From Endocarpon pusillum Z07020 (lineage: Eukaryota > Ascomycota > Eurotiomycetes > Verrucariales > Verrucariaceae), in assembly GCF_000464535.1 (NCBI RefSeq), contig NW_006916312.1:319462-383461 (forward strand): a stretch of 64,000 bases of DNA, given 5' to 3'. The translations under genes and the position numbers were made by a program. Shown in pieces: positions 10,583 to 22,000 of this stretch. A model generated the notes under the pieces. That model was not told the origin of the DNA. It saw only the letters and a program-made list of their open reading frames with translations, and did not search any database. Within the stretch, counting starts at the first letter, position 1, and each line of letters opens with the position of its first letter.

Positions 10583-10832
10583 TGTGAAGATTGCTGGCAG
10601 GAAATGCACAAATACAACCAATTTACAGTACTTTGGCATGCGTGTTCTTTTGGAAACTCTCCTTAACCGGAGGCTTATAGAAAGCTTGGCAATAACTTGG
10701 CAATGACGGCCCGAGGCCTTCAAACGCTAGGCTTAGAACAGGTCTTTGTTTACCATCTCCTCATACTTGACTTTCAGCAATTATCACAGCATCCAGTGGT
10801 TCGCATATCTAGCAAGTATCTTATGTATGACA
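10583..10832. promoter_or_regulatory. Divergent promoter region
   Basis: 250 bp between the start codons of OST3 (minus) and the coiled-coil protein gene (plus). A bidirectional promoter is inferred from spacing only. Confidence 0.45.
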
Positions 10833-12401
10833 ATGGATACACGTCATATAGCCCTTATGAATGCCGAGGAGATCAGCCAAACCTTAAAGACAACCCACCT
10901 TGAACAACAATATGAACGCGAACTTCGTCAAACTGAGCGCATCTACGAGGAAGAACGATCGCGTATATCACGATTAGAACAGCTCCTTCACGCGTATGAA
11001 AACGATAATCTACAGCAGCAACTGGCCGACGTCGAAGCTCAGATGGAGGACCTGCAAGATCATGAGGAGATCGCGCAGGAACAGCTCGGGCAGCTTAACG
11101 CTGAGTTGCAGCGTGCGCAGAGCGATCTTCGTGCAAGAACAAGAGAGGTGGAAAGATACAAAGCAGAAGTCAATGCGATGAACACTGTCAACACTGATTC
11201 TACCAAACTCTTGACAGAGAAATTGGCGCTCGCTCGCGAGGTTGCGACCCTGAAGCCTGAACTCGAGCATCTAAGATCTCAAGGTGCATTGAACCAAAGC
11301 ATTCTGGCAGAGAAGCTTGCTCTCCAACGGGAGCTCAGCACCCTTCAGGTCGAGCTGGAGACCGAACGCCGTGCGGTCCAACGCACCAAAGCAAACACAT
11401 CCAAGTCAACAGAGGCAGATTCAAAATTAGCATCCCAGCTTGAAGAGTTGAGGAAAGAGACAGCGAAGGAGAGGAGAGAGGCGCAAAAGAATGAGCGAGA
11501 ATTGCGCAAGCAAGCAACAGAATGGGAGAGCCAAAAGACCATCCTGGAAAGTAAGCTGGACGCGTTCCGCAATAAATTGCGGTCCACTAAAGAACAGCTC
11601 AAAGAGACGCAGAACGAGCTTGAGGAAATTCAAGCCCTGAAGGCGGCACAGGTGGAGGTAGCACCCAAAAAGACTACAGTTGGGAATCCCCGAAAGAGAC
11701 AGACGGCTCATTTTGATCCCGACGCAACTATCGGTACTCCAGGGAATAATGGAGTGCATGCTGCCAAGAGAGTCAGAACGTCAACAATGCCTGGCGACAA
11801 GTCAACATTTTCAATCACACCTTTTCTGAACAAGACAATGAGCATCCTACCTGATACACCCGTTGCCACGGAAGAGCAAGAGCAATTCGAAGAACCTGCA
11901 AAGTCCGCGACCACGCAGGGCGAGCAAGCCTCTCCGATACGTCCGAAGCAGACAAAGGCTCGAAAACCTGCAACGGACTCGACAAAGAGGAAAGAGGGCC
12001 GTGTACTGCAAGAAACCAAAAGTGCGCCAAAAGCAAACAGTGTCGCCGTAAAGGCTATTAACCCACCGACGAAAAAGCAATTCGGTCTCGCAAAAGTGTT
12101 GGAGGACAACGAGAACGAAGAAGCTGCCGATACGAACTCCGAGTCGACGAAAGCCTCCAAGCCATCCGTCAAGAAGAAGCAGAAGATTCTCGGACAGAGG
12201 AAAAGCTTGTTTAACGATGAGGACGCAGAGGAGACCAAGAACAGAGCGAGAACTGTGGGGTTGCTTGGAGCATCTAGAGGACTAGGGCTGAGGGGTGGTG
12301 GCGGTCTGGGACCAGTCAATGTGGGTAGCAAGGGGAAAACATTGGCGGAGTTTTCACCTCTAAAGAAAGACAGAGGGCCGCCGTCCATTACTGCTCCATG
12401 A
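10833..12401 (+). CDS. Coiled-coil protein with basic Ser/Thr-Pro-containing tail, function unknown
   Basis: One uninterrupted exon of 522 codons from Met 10833 (MDTRHIALMNAEEIS). Alternative in-frame Mets lie at 10746, 10827 and 10857. Residues ~15-275 are a long heptad-rich coiled coil (LEQLLHAYENDNLQQQLADV onward). The rest is basic and disordered with KKRVRTS-like and RKRQ stretches, TP/SP sites and a compact C-terminal motif GKTLAEFSPLKKDR preceded by a Gly/Leu-rich GASRGLGLRGGGG. Such architecture is common in spindle, kinetochore or chromatin proteins, but I do not recognise a characterised orthologue, so a mitotic role is only a guess. Confidence 0.83.
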   Translation: MDTRHIALMNAEEISQTLKTTHLEQQYERELRQTERIYEEERSRISRLEQLLHAYENDNLQQQLADVEAQMEDLQDHEEIAQEQLGQLNAELQRAQSDLRARTREVERYKAEVNAMNTVNTDSTKLLTEKLALAREVATLKPELEHLRSQGALNQSILAEKLALQRELSTLQVELETERRAVQRTKANTSKSTEADSKLASQLEELRKETAKERREAQKNERELRKQATEWESQKTILESKLDAFRNKLRSTKEQLKETQNELEEIQALKAAQVEVAPKKTTVGNPRKRQTAHFDPDATIGTPGNNGVHAAKRVRTSTMPGDKSTFSITPFLNKTMSILPDTPVATEEQEQFEEPAKSATTQGEQASPIRPKQTKARKPATDSTKRKEGRVLQETKSAPKANSVAVKAINPPTKKQFGLAKVLEDNENEEAADTNSESTKASKPSVKKKQKILGQRKSLFNDEDAEETKNRARTVGLLGASRGLGLRGGGGLGPVNVGSKGKTLAEFSPLKKDRGPPSITAP

Positions 12402-13582
12402 GTCTGAGTTGATGATTCGGGGTGCCCGTCGCTGGACAGCTCTGATACGCCAGAAATCTTTTGATAGATGCTGATTAGTCAATGTTGCGACTCGTTCATC
12501 CTGTAATCATCAAAAACCATTCACAAACATATATCTCTTCGTTCAGGAACTACTGCATCGTTGCAATGCTCATTGAATATCACACTCATTACCTTTACTA
12601 CGGTACATATCCCCAGCACGATGCTAGTATTAGCGCGTTGACATGCTTGCTGAACGAGACCACTAAGCTTACTACGTATGATGATCTAGCTGTACGGTAT
12701 CGGACCATTTTGCGGATCTTGACAAAAGAAGCCTTTAGATCACGCGATGGCATCATATCGCAAACTAGCTGTTCTTAACATCGTGCTAGGGATACGTCCG
12801 CCTCCGACTATACACGCCAGTGGGTGGGATATGAGTTCTTACTTCGCTATACCGAGGAGAGCATGAAAGTGCAATTCATAGCATATGATTCGTTGAAAAT
12901 GGCAAGTATTGCTTACTAACCACATTATACATAGTGTGATTGGCGAGATCATTGAGAATTCAAACAGATTGATTTGGAATCCGCCGTATTTTCCAACAGT
13001 TCCGTAGTAATGTGGTGAAACCTTAGCTGCTTTTCTAGGATTAGATCTGATTCGCATTCAATTCTTAGCAGGAAGATGCACCTACTACGTAAGGACTACG
13101 CCAAATCATGTCTGCGGAGCTATCGATGTACTTAGTGTGAATAAGGAATGCCCTGGCTAAATCGTTTAGAATCCAATTGAATCTTACTTACGGAGTAATT
13201 TTGGTGCATTTTTGCTGATAGTTGCCGGACTACGCTCCAAATACACTCCTTCCATCGTACTAACATGGTCTTGCCTTGAATGAAACATGCTGCTTCGTCC
13301 TGGGATTCTGCATGTGGTAGCGACCATAAGGTTCGAGCCGTCCGAAGGTCCGATATGGAGCCGGGAAAGCCAATAAGTAACTAGTGGTATCCCCTCTTAT
13401 CTATTCGCCATGGGTTCTGCGCCTCGGGACCGTTGACTCGGTATAGTCCTCGCTGGTGCAACACCCTCTTCTTAACCTGATTTTCGTTGATCCTATGTCC
13501 AGCTGTAACATTGTCTCGGTCTGTTGGATGAAGTTTCCCCTTCGACTGCTAGCTGGCTTCTTGGTTGCCAATTGAGCGTACT
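12402..13582. other. Gene-poor intergenic region
   Basis: 1181 bp. A 98-codon plus-strand frame at 12482-12778 has no recognisable feature and poor coding character. I see no RNA gene; the GGTTCGAGCC near 13331 is not embedded in a tRNA fold. The end should contain the promoter of the SDR gene. Confidence 0.4.
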
Positions 13583-14724
13583 ATGGCGTCCCACAGCGGG
13601 TGGCTACCTAGAGAAGGTAAGTGATACTCTTCGGCTCGAAAAGATATGGCTGAATGATCATAGGGTTTGTGGCTGATCCGGTGGGACGTTTGATCAAGAG
13701 GACTATATTGAATCCTGCTCTAACTTTACCTCTTCTGCTTTTGACCCAATATACCCCTTCCGGCCAACAATACGCGTCTTCTCATCAGCGCGCATTACAT
13801 GCATTCCACATAGCGGTCTGTTGGGGAGTATTACGTTGGCTGAACAACTTTCTGAACAGAAGGGCGCTGAGTAATGGTGTAAGCGACGAATACGACTGGA
13901 GCAAGGAGATTGTCGTTGCGACTGGTGGCAGCGATGGCATTGGCAAAGAAGTAGTCAAGATGCTTGCTGCCTCAGATATCAAAGTGGCAGTTCTTGATGT
14001 ACAACCGCTCACCTATGAAGCACCACCATCAGTGAAGTACTTCCAATGCGATGTCACTTCCTCGTCCGCCATCGCAAAGGCGGCGTCTGAGATTCGATTG
14101 GAAATAGGAGAGCCAACTGTCCTGATGAACATCGCAGGAGTCGCCACCGGAAAGACGATCCTTGATAGCACTGAAGCGGAGCACAGATGGACATTCGATG
14201 TCAACACCCTGTCGCATTATCTTCTCGCTAAAGAGTTCCTGCCGAGCATGATCAAAAAGAACCATGGTATGGTGATGACAATCGCTTCCCTGGCAAGCTA
14301 TGGTCTCGTTGCAAACCTTGTTGATTACGCCGCCTCTAAGGCCGCCGCACTGGCCTTCCATGAGGGCCTGACCACTGAGTTAGTGACTAGATATAATGCA
14401 CCAAGAGTGCGGACACTGTTAATCACGCCAGGACCGGTGAAGACTTCGCTCATCAGGGGTTGGAATCAGCGTGATGGTTTCGTGGATTACATGCTAGATC
14501 CTGGGACGGTGGCAGAAGAAATTGTGAAGAGGGTCCTTGCTGGACAGAGCGGGCAGCTGATTCTGCCCGGCTTTGCCAGCTTCCTCTTTCCTATGCTAAG
14601 AGCAATGCCATACTGGTTTAGCACTGCTTTGCGGAACAAGAACGAGGGTGTCCTCGCGCAGTACCGTGGAAGGCTTGTGGAAGATCCGAACAAGAAGTAC
14701 GCCAAAAGTGGAGGGCCCGGATAA
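13583..14724 (+). CDS. Short-chain dehydrogenase/reductase, membrane-associated (retinal SDR / 17-beta-HSD-like)
   Basis: A 34-nt first exon (13583-13616) joined over a 47-bp intron (GTAAGT...CATAG, branch CTGAAT) to 13664-14724 gives about 364 residues starting MASHSGWLPREGFVADP. A hydrophobic N-terminal segment (LTLPLLLLTQY) suggests ER or lipid-droplet anchoring. The classical SDR motifs are complete: TGGSDGIG for the dinucleotide, NIAG, catalytic Ser in MTIASLAS and YAASK. The order and the N-terminal anchor resemble fungal relatives of 17-beta-HSD11/13 and retinal reductases. Substrate is unknown; lipid, sterol or retinoid-like alcohols/ketones are typical. It stands alone between two gene-poor regions. 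Confidence 0.93.
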
Positions 14725-15439
14725 CAAGGACAAACCCTCAAAGATCCTGTGGAAGATGCTTTACAACCACGTCGTTCATTTGTGACTGTACTTTGCACAG
14801 TCATCGTCTAAGCAACATATCACATTCACGCTTATTGGATACGTTGACTGTTCGCGGAATGTTGGGATTGAACATGAGTAATTGTTGCGTTCACGTCCTG
14901 TATGACTGGTCAACGAATGCAGAATTCACATGCCCCATTTTACCTTGCGGGAAGAGTTAGGAGTCATGGCGAATATGATCCTGTACCAAGTAGCATTATA
15001 CATCTGTCACTGTACTGACCACATCTCTAACTTGCTGAGGCTTCTTTGTGACCGGTCCCTGTATACGTGTAAGATACTGTAGTCCGTGGGTCTAAGTAAC
15101 AAGAGCCCGTGTCATTTTTCCAGACCGTGAGAAGTTCGTCCCATTAGGTGACGGGAATAGAGGACTGCTTGGAAAGGTATTGCCACATTCGCCCGGCCCG
15201 GGATCAACACTGCTTTGCCCAAAATACCTGTCCATGGAAAGAGAATGGGCTCACATCAACGTCAGTGTCGTGGCTAAATATGGTCTCTCAGTCACTAACC
15301 TTCACCTATTTGATTCATAGGATTATCTAGGTGAATGTTTCAAGGAGGTGGAAAATTACAACCGTCTGGTGAGGTACCCGTAACCAAATTATAAGGGGAG
15401 AGTGGCCAGGCTACCAGCCACGTCTCCCTGGAAGTTAAT
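14725..15439. other. Intergenic region
   Basis: 715 bp with no supported gene or structured RNA. It precedes a MITE-like element. Confidence 0.4.
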
Positions 15440-15672
15440 GTACTACAGGGGGGGCCTGAAGTAATGTTAATCAGGTGCTAGTAGTAGCTAGTTCTCGTTA
15501 CCAAATTTCAGTACTATGATTCGTCAGTATGAGGCTTATTTCATACGTAGCCATTGTGACAAGCTGATTTGTTACATCTAACTTCTTTTGGACGTAGCTG
15601 TTTGTGCAAAGGACGTTTATCAGTAAAGATACTAGCGCTGGCTAACATTACTTCAGGCCTCCCACGCAGTAA
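15440..15672. mobile_element. MITE-like element, copy A
   Basis: About 233 bp bounded by imperfect terminal inverted repeats of ~43 bp: the left end 15441-15483 matches the reverse complement of 15630-15672 with a shared core GGCCTGAAGTAATGTTA and an inner GCTAGTA. The interior has no coding frame. A 16-bp subterminal motif GTAAAGATACTAGCGC at 15623-15638 recurs exactly at 57470-57485 in copy B, and both copies carry a GTAG(T/C)AGCTAGTTCT segment just inside the left repeat. A non-autonomous DNA transposon is inferred; the autonomous partner is not in the window. Confidence 0.65.
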
Positions 15673-16034
15673 CCCCTGTCTGGCATAACTATGATCTGCA
15701 GCGCCGCATCTCATTTAAGAAGCACAACTCATCGGTCTTTGGACAGACCGAAAGTAGCCAATCGCATTGTTACATGCAACAATTCCCTCTCTCGATTTCT
15801 TTTGCGTCGAATCAGCAATGATTTGCACATTGCACAAGCAATCCTGGTCTTCCTTTCGAGCCCGCGACCTGCCAGCGCAAACCCCAAGAGCATCAAGTTA
15901 GGAGGAAAGTATTGCACCTCCTTCGACATTTTAATCGCATAAGTACTCGCCACCGAAGCGCAAGCTGACGCCAACCGAGAACTGCCGTCACTGCGATCCC
16001 TGGAGGGTAGGTAGGTTTAGGCAATCCTTCACAG
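15673..16034. other. Upstream region of the leashin gene, probably holding an unresolved first exon
   Basis: 362 bp. The leashin frame is open from 16011 but has no ATG before the conserved-looking start, so a short 5' exon spliced to an acceptor near 16034 (CTTCACAG) or 16046 (GACAAG) is likely. I could not identify the exon with confidence. Confidence 0.4.
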
Positions 16035-19000
16035 TCCAAAGACAAGTTGGATTCGTCTAATCTTCGATCAAGATCTAATTCGACACGATCGTCGAAGAAG
16101 AGTGCGCTACGCGAAAACCCTCAGCGGATCATACCGACCTCTACTAGTTTTTCGTCGTCTTCGCGAAGCCCATATCCTGGCACGGCCGCCCCGTCAATCG
16201 CCTCGAGCTATGCGACAGCCAACACCCATGACCCTTTGAATACTCCTACCAGGCTACCAAATCTGCTGACAAACGGGAGTATGGCAGATCAAACGTCACG
16301 GTCTGAAACCGGGTTACGGCGGTCGAACCGGCGGGGAAGTAACGGTGACAGAAGACGACACAGGAGTGGAAGCAGAGAAAGCAAGCGAGACAAGCGGGAG
16401 AGGAAGCGCTCGCGGAGTCGAGAGCGCGAGAAGAGGAGAAGTGATTCGAGAAGAGACAGCAAACAAAAGTTGAGAGAAAGTCAACGTGGAGAAGATAATG
16501 AGAAGAGTGACTCTGGTAAGAGAAGCGGGCCACCAAATCTCGATTCTCACGTGGAGAACCAATTTCCTGGCGAGTTTCCAACCACGTTCGCGGCTCCTTA
16601 TCGACCTCCAGGCCTAGCTGCGGATTACTACGGCGATCAAGGAGAGTCGGTAGCAGATCAGCCAGGAGTCAGACCGCAACCACCTTCAATAATCTACACG
16701 GCGGACCAAGCTCATCTTCACGAGCCCACTGCTGAAGCTCTGCCACCACCGGAGCCGAGCTCTCTGGGACAAGTTGGCGCTGCCGCAGCGTTCTTTGCAG
16801 ATACGAGTGATGTCGAGAATGCAGTCCCTACACCAACGGCGAAACCATCAAGACCAGGTACGAAGCCGTCCAAGCATTCAGGGATCGATACCAGCCCAAG
16901 GACTTCCCCTCGCCTAGAGGCAAGACCCACCCCGTCATTAGGTAACATGGGAATCGCAGAGGCAGCAGCAATGGGCGCTGGTGTTGGTCTTGCGAGTGAT
17001 TACTTCGGCACATCGACCGCACCTATGCCCGGGCCAGGCGGCTTTTATACTTCACCTACATCTAACACACATGACGAATTATATAACTCGATTCCCAACA
17101 CAAGCTCAAGTCGCCCTCCTAGACCCCCGAAGCAGCACTCCGGATCGAACACTGCCCAGGACGGTGCTGCCGTTGCGGGATTCGCTGCCGGAGCTGGTGT
17201 AAATTATCTTGGTAACCATCATCACTCAGGCCAAGGCTCGTATGGCGTTCACAGTCATCAGCATCTACATGGCACCCATGGCCTTTCAATAGGCATGGCA
17301 GATCGGCGGAGGCGACGTGGACCGCTTGACAAACTTATCAACTTTTTCAAGGACCCCGAAGGCGTCGGCGAGTTCGAGGTGTATACTGAGGCTATTGGAG
17401 TTTGCAAATACTGTTTTGATCCACGGTCTAGCCCAAGGGATGCACCAAGAAAACACAATCCCAACCGCAGGTATTTGGGCGGTCGGTATGGTAGCAGCAC
17501 GAGAGTAGATAAGGTCTATCGGCAGCATACTTCAGACGATGAGAAGCGAAGAAAGTCCGGCTCCAAAAAACCATGGATTGCAGGTGGTCTTGCCGGGTAT
17601 GGGTTGGCAAAACTCGGCGAGAATGTTCTAGACGATAGAGATTATGATGACACATACAGCGTTAGGACTGGACAAGCAAATGAACATCAACAATTCTCCA
17701 ATCAGAGCGAGCGCCACTCCTCCACCAGGAAAGAGAGGCACCCCTTGCAGGAGGATATGCCATTGCATCGGAGTTCGTCCCATCGACATGTCGAGACGAG
17801 ATTTCGAAAAGATAAGGGCACAGACGAGCTATATGAAGAAAGGAAACCACAGAAAAGGCGGAGCTCAAGTTCAAGTTCAAGTGCAAGCTCTGGTTCACAC
17901 CACGACACGTCAAGAGGTGCTGCCATGAGCACTTCTCAAAGACATGGTACCGTTTATCGGAAACGAAGTCGGTCGCCGAAGAAGCAATACTATCATAAAC
18001 GCGTATCGCCCAGGCACTCATACGTTGACCTTACCAAGCCCTCGTCCGGTGGAACAGGCATTGTTTCTTTTTTCAGTTCACCATCTGCCAATCGACGCAA
18101 AGGGAAGAAAGACAAAGGTATCTTCGGCTTTGGCAACGTTTCTTCCTCTTCATCAGACGCAGATCTGGCTTTTGGTGAGGGCTCGGTCAGGAGAAAGGAT
18201 AGCAATCGAGAAAAACCACCAAAGCATGATGATAGAAACGTGAATAGCGCCATACTAGGCCTCGCAGCTACTGGTGTTGAACTTGCTGCGGCGAGCTCGA
18301 AGAAGGATTCAAAGCAAAAGCGGAACGTGGGTTTCGTAGAACAAGGGGGAAGACACGGACGTGAAAGTCGGGTTTCCCAACCGCGATGGTCCCATCCCAA
18401 AGAATCTGAGTCATCGAACGAGGAGAACTCTGCGTGGGAAGATGCGTCAGATGATGAATCTAGCGAAAATTCTGCGCTTGCCTACGGATCCAAGCTATCT
18501 ACTCGTCCAAGTCGAGAATCGCTTGGTTCCAGCGACGGTACTTCGAAATGGGATTGGCGGTGGAACAGAGGTAAGCAAAACAACGCAAGATCGAGACAGG
18601 GAGATCGGACTTCCTTTGTGTCGGCCGCGGCAGGATTGCCAGGAGCAGCATTACGACCGGCAGCATCATTACACGAACAATTCGATACAAGGCAAGGCTC
18701 AGCAGGTCTTCCCGCCATGCAGCAGCTTCATCCCATTCCCACATCCGATCCGGGAGTCTTCGATGTTACGCGGCAAACCTCGACTGTTATCTCCCCAATG
18801 TCAATCGTTCCAGCTTCCATCACGACCTCAACTGTTCGTCTCCAACATCCTCAGCCTGTTACACCTGTTTCGCAATCAGTGTACACTACCTCGGCAACTA
18901 GCAGTGCTCCTCTTTACAGCCAAGTCAGCCCGGTACCTCCATTCTTCAGTGACCAAACAATCACCCCCCCGAACGAGCCTAAAGCTAGGCCTCCTTCTCC

Positions 19001-22000
19001 TCAACGCTATAACGAAGCTAGAGAAAGGCGCAGGCGTGAATCATCTCCTACTCACTTCACAGTTTCAAGGGATGTTGCGGAGAATCGACCACATCGTCGT
19101 GCTTTAACGAAAGACCAAATTTCAAGTGTCAAGTTTGATCTTACCAAGGAACAGACTGAACGAGAGCGACGATCTCAAGAGCGTCGGAAGTTTAAACGGG
19201 ATAGCGAAGATGATCAGGAGCCTAGAAAGGACTCCGCTGAGAGACGAAGAGCACGAGAACAAGAGATCAAGCAAGAGCTCGAACGACTTGATCAAGAGGA
19301 CAGGCGCCAGAGCTCAGCGAGAGAGGCTCAGCAAAACGACTTTGCGGTGCCGAATGCGGCTGTTGCTGCTATGGCTGGCGGACTAGCTGCTGCAACGGTG
19401 TTGGCGGAGTCCGCGTCTGCAAAGGACGACGACCGCAGCATAAGAGAACACCCCCCAGAGCGAGAAGTTGTTGACGGCCCATGCCAATCACCAGCAGCAG
19501 AAAAGGGTGCCAACGAAGACACAACTGAGTCGGATAACAGGCGCCAGCGAACAGCGCAAAAGGTGGCAATCAGAATTCGGACAAGTCCCAATCCTACCCC
19601 CCACGATGATTATGTCGCCTATTTTACGCCACCAGAGCTTCAGGAAAAGCTCAAGGAGCACAATGATGCTGCCGAAAGACGTCGTGCTCCGGAGCCGAGC
19701 TCTCCCATGACACCGGTGGTTATCGAGATTGTCCCGAAAGGTGATGACTCACCTAGCTCGCCCTCTTCACCTACCTCAGCAGGCTACAAATTCGATCCAT
19801 TCCATTATAGGCCATTCGGTATTCTAAGCAAAGACGATCCCTCGGCAAACCCATGGCCTGTGCCGCGCCTTGACCTGATCGAACCAACACCGCCCCATAG
19901 TGCTTGTAATTCTGTCCGAGAAACATCGTCCCCCATCCCGCCTCCCAGCCCAGAGCCTGTCGAGAAGCCAGAGCCAAAGCCGAAGCGACCACGGAGCGAC
20001 GTTAGAGTGAGTTGGGGCGAGCATGAAACACACGAATTCGAAGTTGTCACACCAATGGACGATCTTCCCGAATTTAGTCAGGAAAAGACGCAACAGTTGC
20101 ACAATATCAACGATCAAAATCCGGACACCAAGCCCGTCCTTGTAGACGTACAATCGACAGAGTCTGTACCTGGGAGCAGCCACCATTCTAGCAAAGCAGA
20201 TTCTGAGGACTATGGTCAAGATCTTGAGTTTGCTGCAGCGCTGGCAGCGGGTGCGCAAGAAGCTGGCTTTGATCCGTCCATTGTCATAGATGATCCGACC
20301 TATCACCGACGCGACTCTCCGCCAGGCTCTGAAGACAAAGGTGTCTATCAATCACCATTTGCTGAAACGGTCTCCGATCTGGGTGTATTCCACGACCAGT
20401 CTGCACCATCCCAAATAGGACTTGTCGAAGGCGAGCTCCCACCCACACGGGAAGCCGAGAATGACCAGAACCAGGAAAAAGTAACGGGCTCTGACAATGA
20501 TGAGCTCTCAACATCAAAGCTGAGCAAGGAGGAGAGGAGACGGCTTGAGAAAGCTGCAAAACGGGAATCAGAAGTCGGTGTCTCGACTGCCTCGGAGAAG
20601 GTCGTCCAAGAGACAACTGCTCGCCAGCCGGACCATGGCAGCATCGATAATGCCAATGACGCTGAACCAAAAATACCTGGGGGCTTCAACGTCTTTGACT
20701 ACTATGATGGACAGGCTACTCCCGACATATATGTGACCCCTAAAACAAGTAAACCGGAGGAAAATGGAAGTGAATACTTTCCGATCCAGGCGGCTGTCGA
20801 TCCTGCATCGCAAAGCCCACCAGAACAGCATGTGGGGCGACAAGAAGCTTCTGAAGAGAACGGCAGGCCCCCAGAGGTGGCAACCAAAAAACTAAGGCGA
20901 AGTTCAACGAGAGACTCGGATGGGTTCTACGATGACAGATCTGTACTTTCAACCCCTGCCAAACTCAAAGATGGCTCTGGAGGGAGTAAGAAGTCAAAGA
21001 GACGATCCAGAAAGGACGATGACGCCAACGACGACATGGGCTCTGTAGCTTCGATGCCTGCTGATCTTAATAATGATAAAAGCTCGAAGCGTAAAAGCAA
21101 AGACAAGAAATCTGGTGGAGTACTTGCCTTCTTTTCGTCCGGCAAATCCGATGTCAAGCTGAAGGATACCAATGACGACGAGAACAGAAATACCCGTGAA
21201 GAGCCTGGAACCTCGAAAAGGAAGGCCAAGAGAAAGCCAAAAGATCGGGACGTTGACGACGGAGCACCAACAAGGAAACGAAGCAGGAGCGGTTCGCGCT
21301 CGGCAGGCAAACAAAGCGAGAGACACCGTAGTCCAGATGATGAATTCTTGTCGTCCGAGGAGGCACCTGAACGAAAACCTCGCGATCAAGCAAATGGAAA
21401 TGAGGACCTGTCTTTTTTAGGGGAGCGCCCCGAAATGCCAACGGTATCTGATGGTGCTTCGGGGTCCGCGACCGAAAGAAATCTAGAGCAAGATGCTATA
21501 AGTGCTCTACCAACGACTACGATGGCCGAACCCCAGCCGCTTACAGATGCTCCAACACCTTCCCTTCTAGCGACCCGAGAGAGCCAGGAGTCCACAATTG
21601 CAGACCAAGATTTGGCATCGACGCCATCAGCGGAGCAAATGAGACCAGAAATACTATCCGAATTGCGGACATCAGATCTATCGAATTCTCCGGCGACAAA
21701 GGGTTCACCTACAGCGGTGCCCATCCACTTTCGTCGGCCACCATTGTCCCCTGGCGCTGCCAGATCGGCTACTGTTGGTGCTTCTGACGCTACAAGTCTA
21801 CCCAACTCACCGATGTTGCCACGAGGTCGTCCAGGTCGTCCGAGCTCCACTGAATTTAGGTCTAGGGAGTTCCGACCATTATGGCTTGTTGAGAGACACG
21901 CAGGATCTAAAATCGAGCAAGCTGAGATTGAGGAGACCTACCCATCCTTGCCATCAAGTCGAACCAGTTCTGCGCATCCGTCGATGGAGAACCTTCGAGG

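Noticed and set aside
12482..12778. 98-codon plus-strand frame downstream of the coiled-coil gene
   Set aside because: Composition is typical of non-coding sequence and no domain is visible; it may be UTR.
13300..13380. tRNA-like B-box (GGTTCGAGCC)
   Set aside because: No A-box at a proper distance, no acceptor-stem pairing and no anticodon arm could be drawn.
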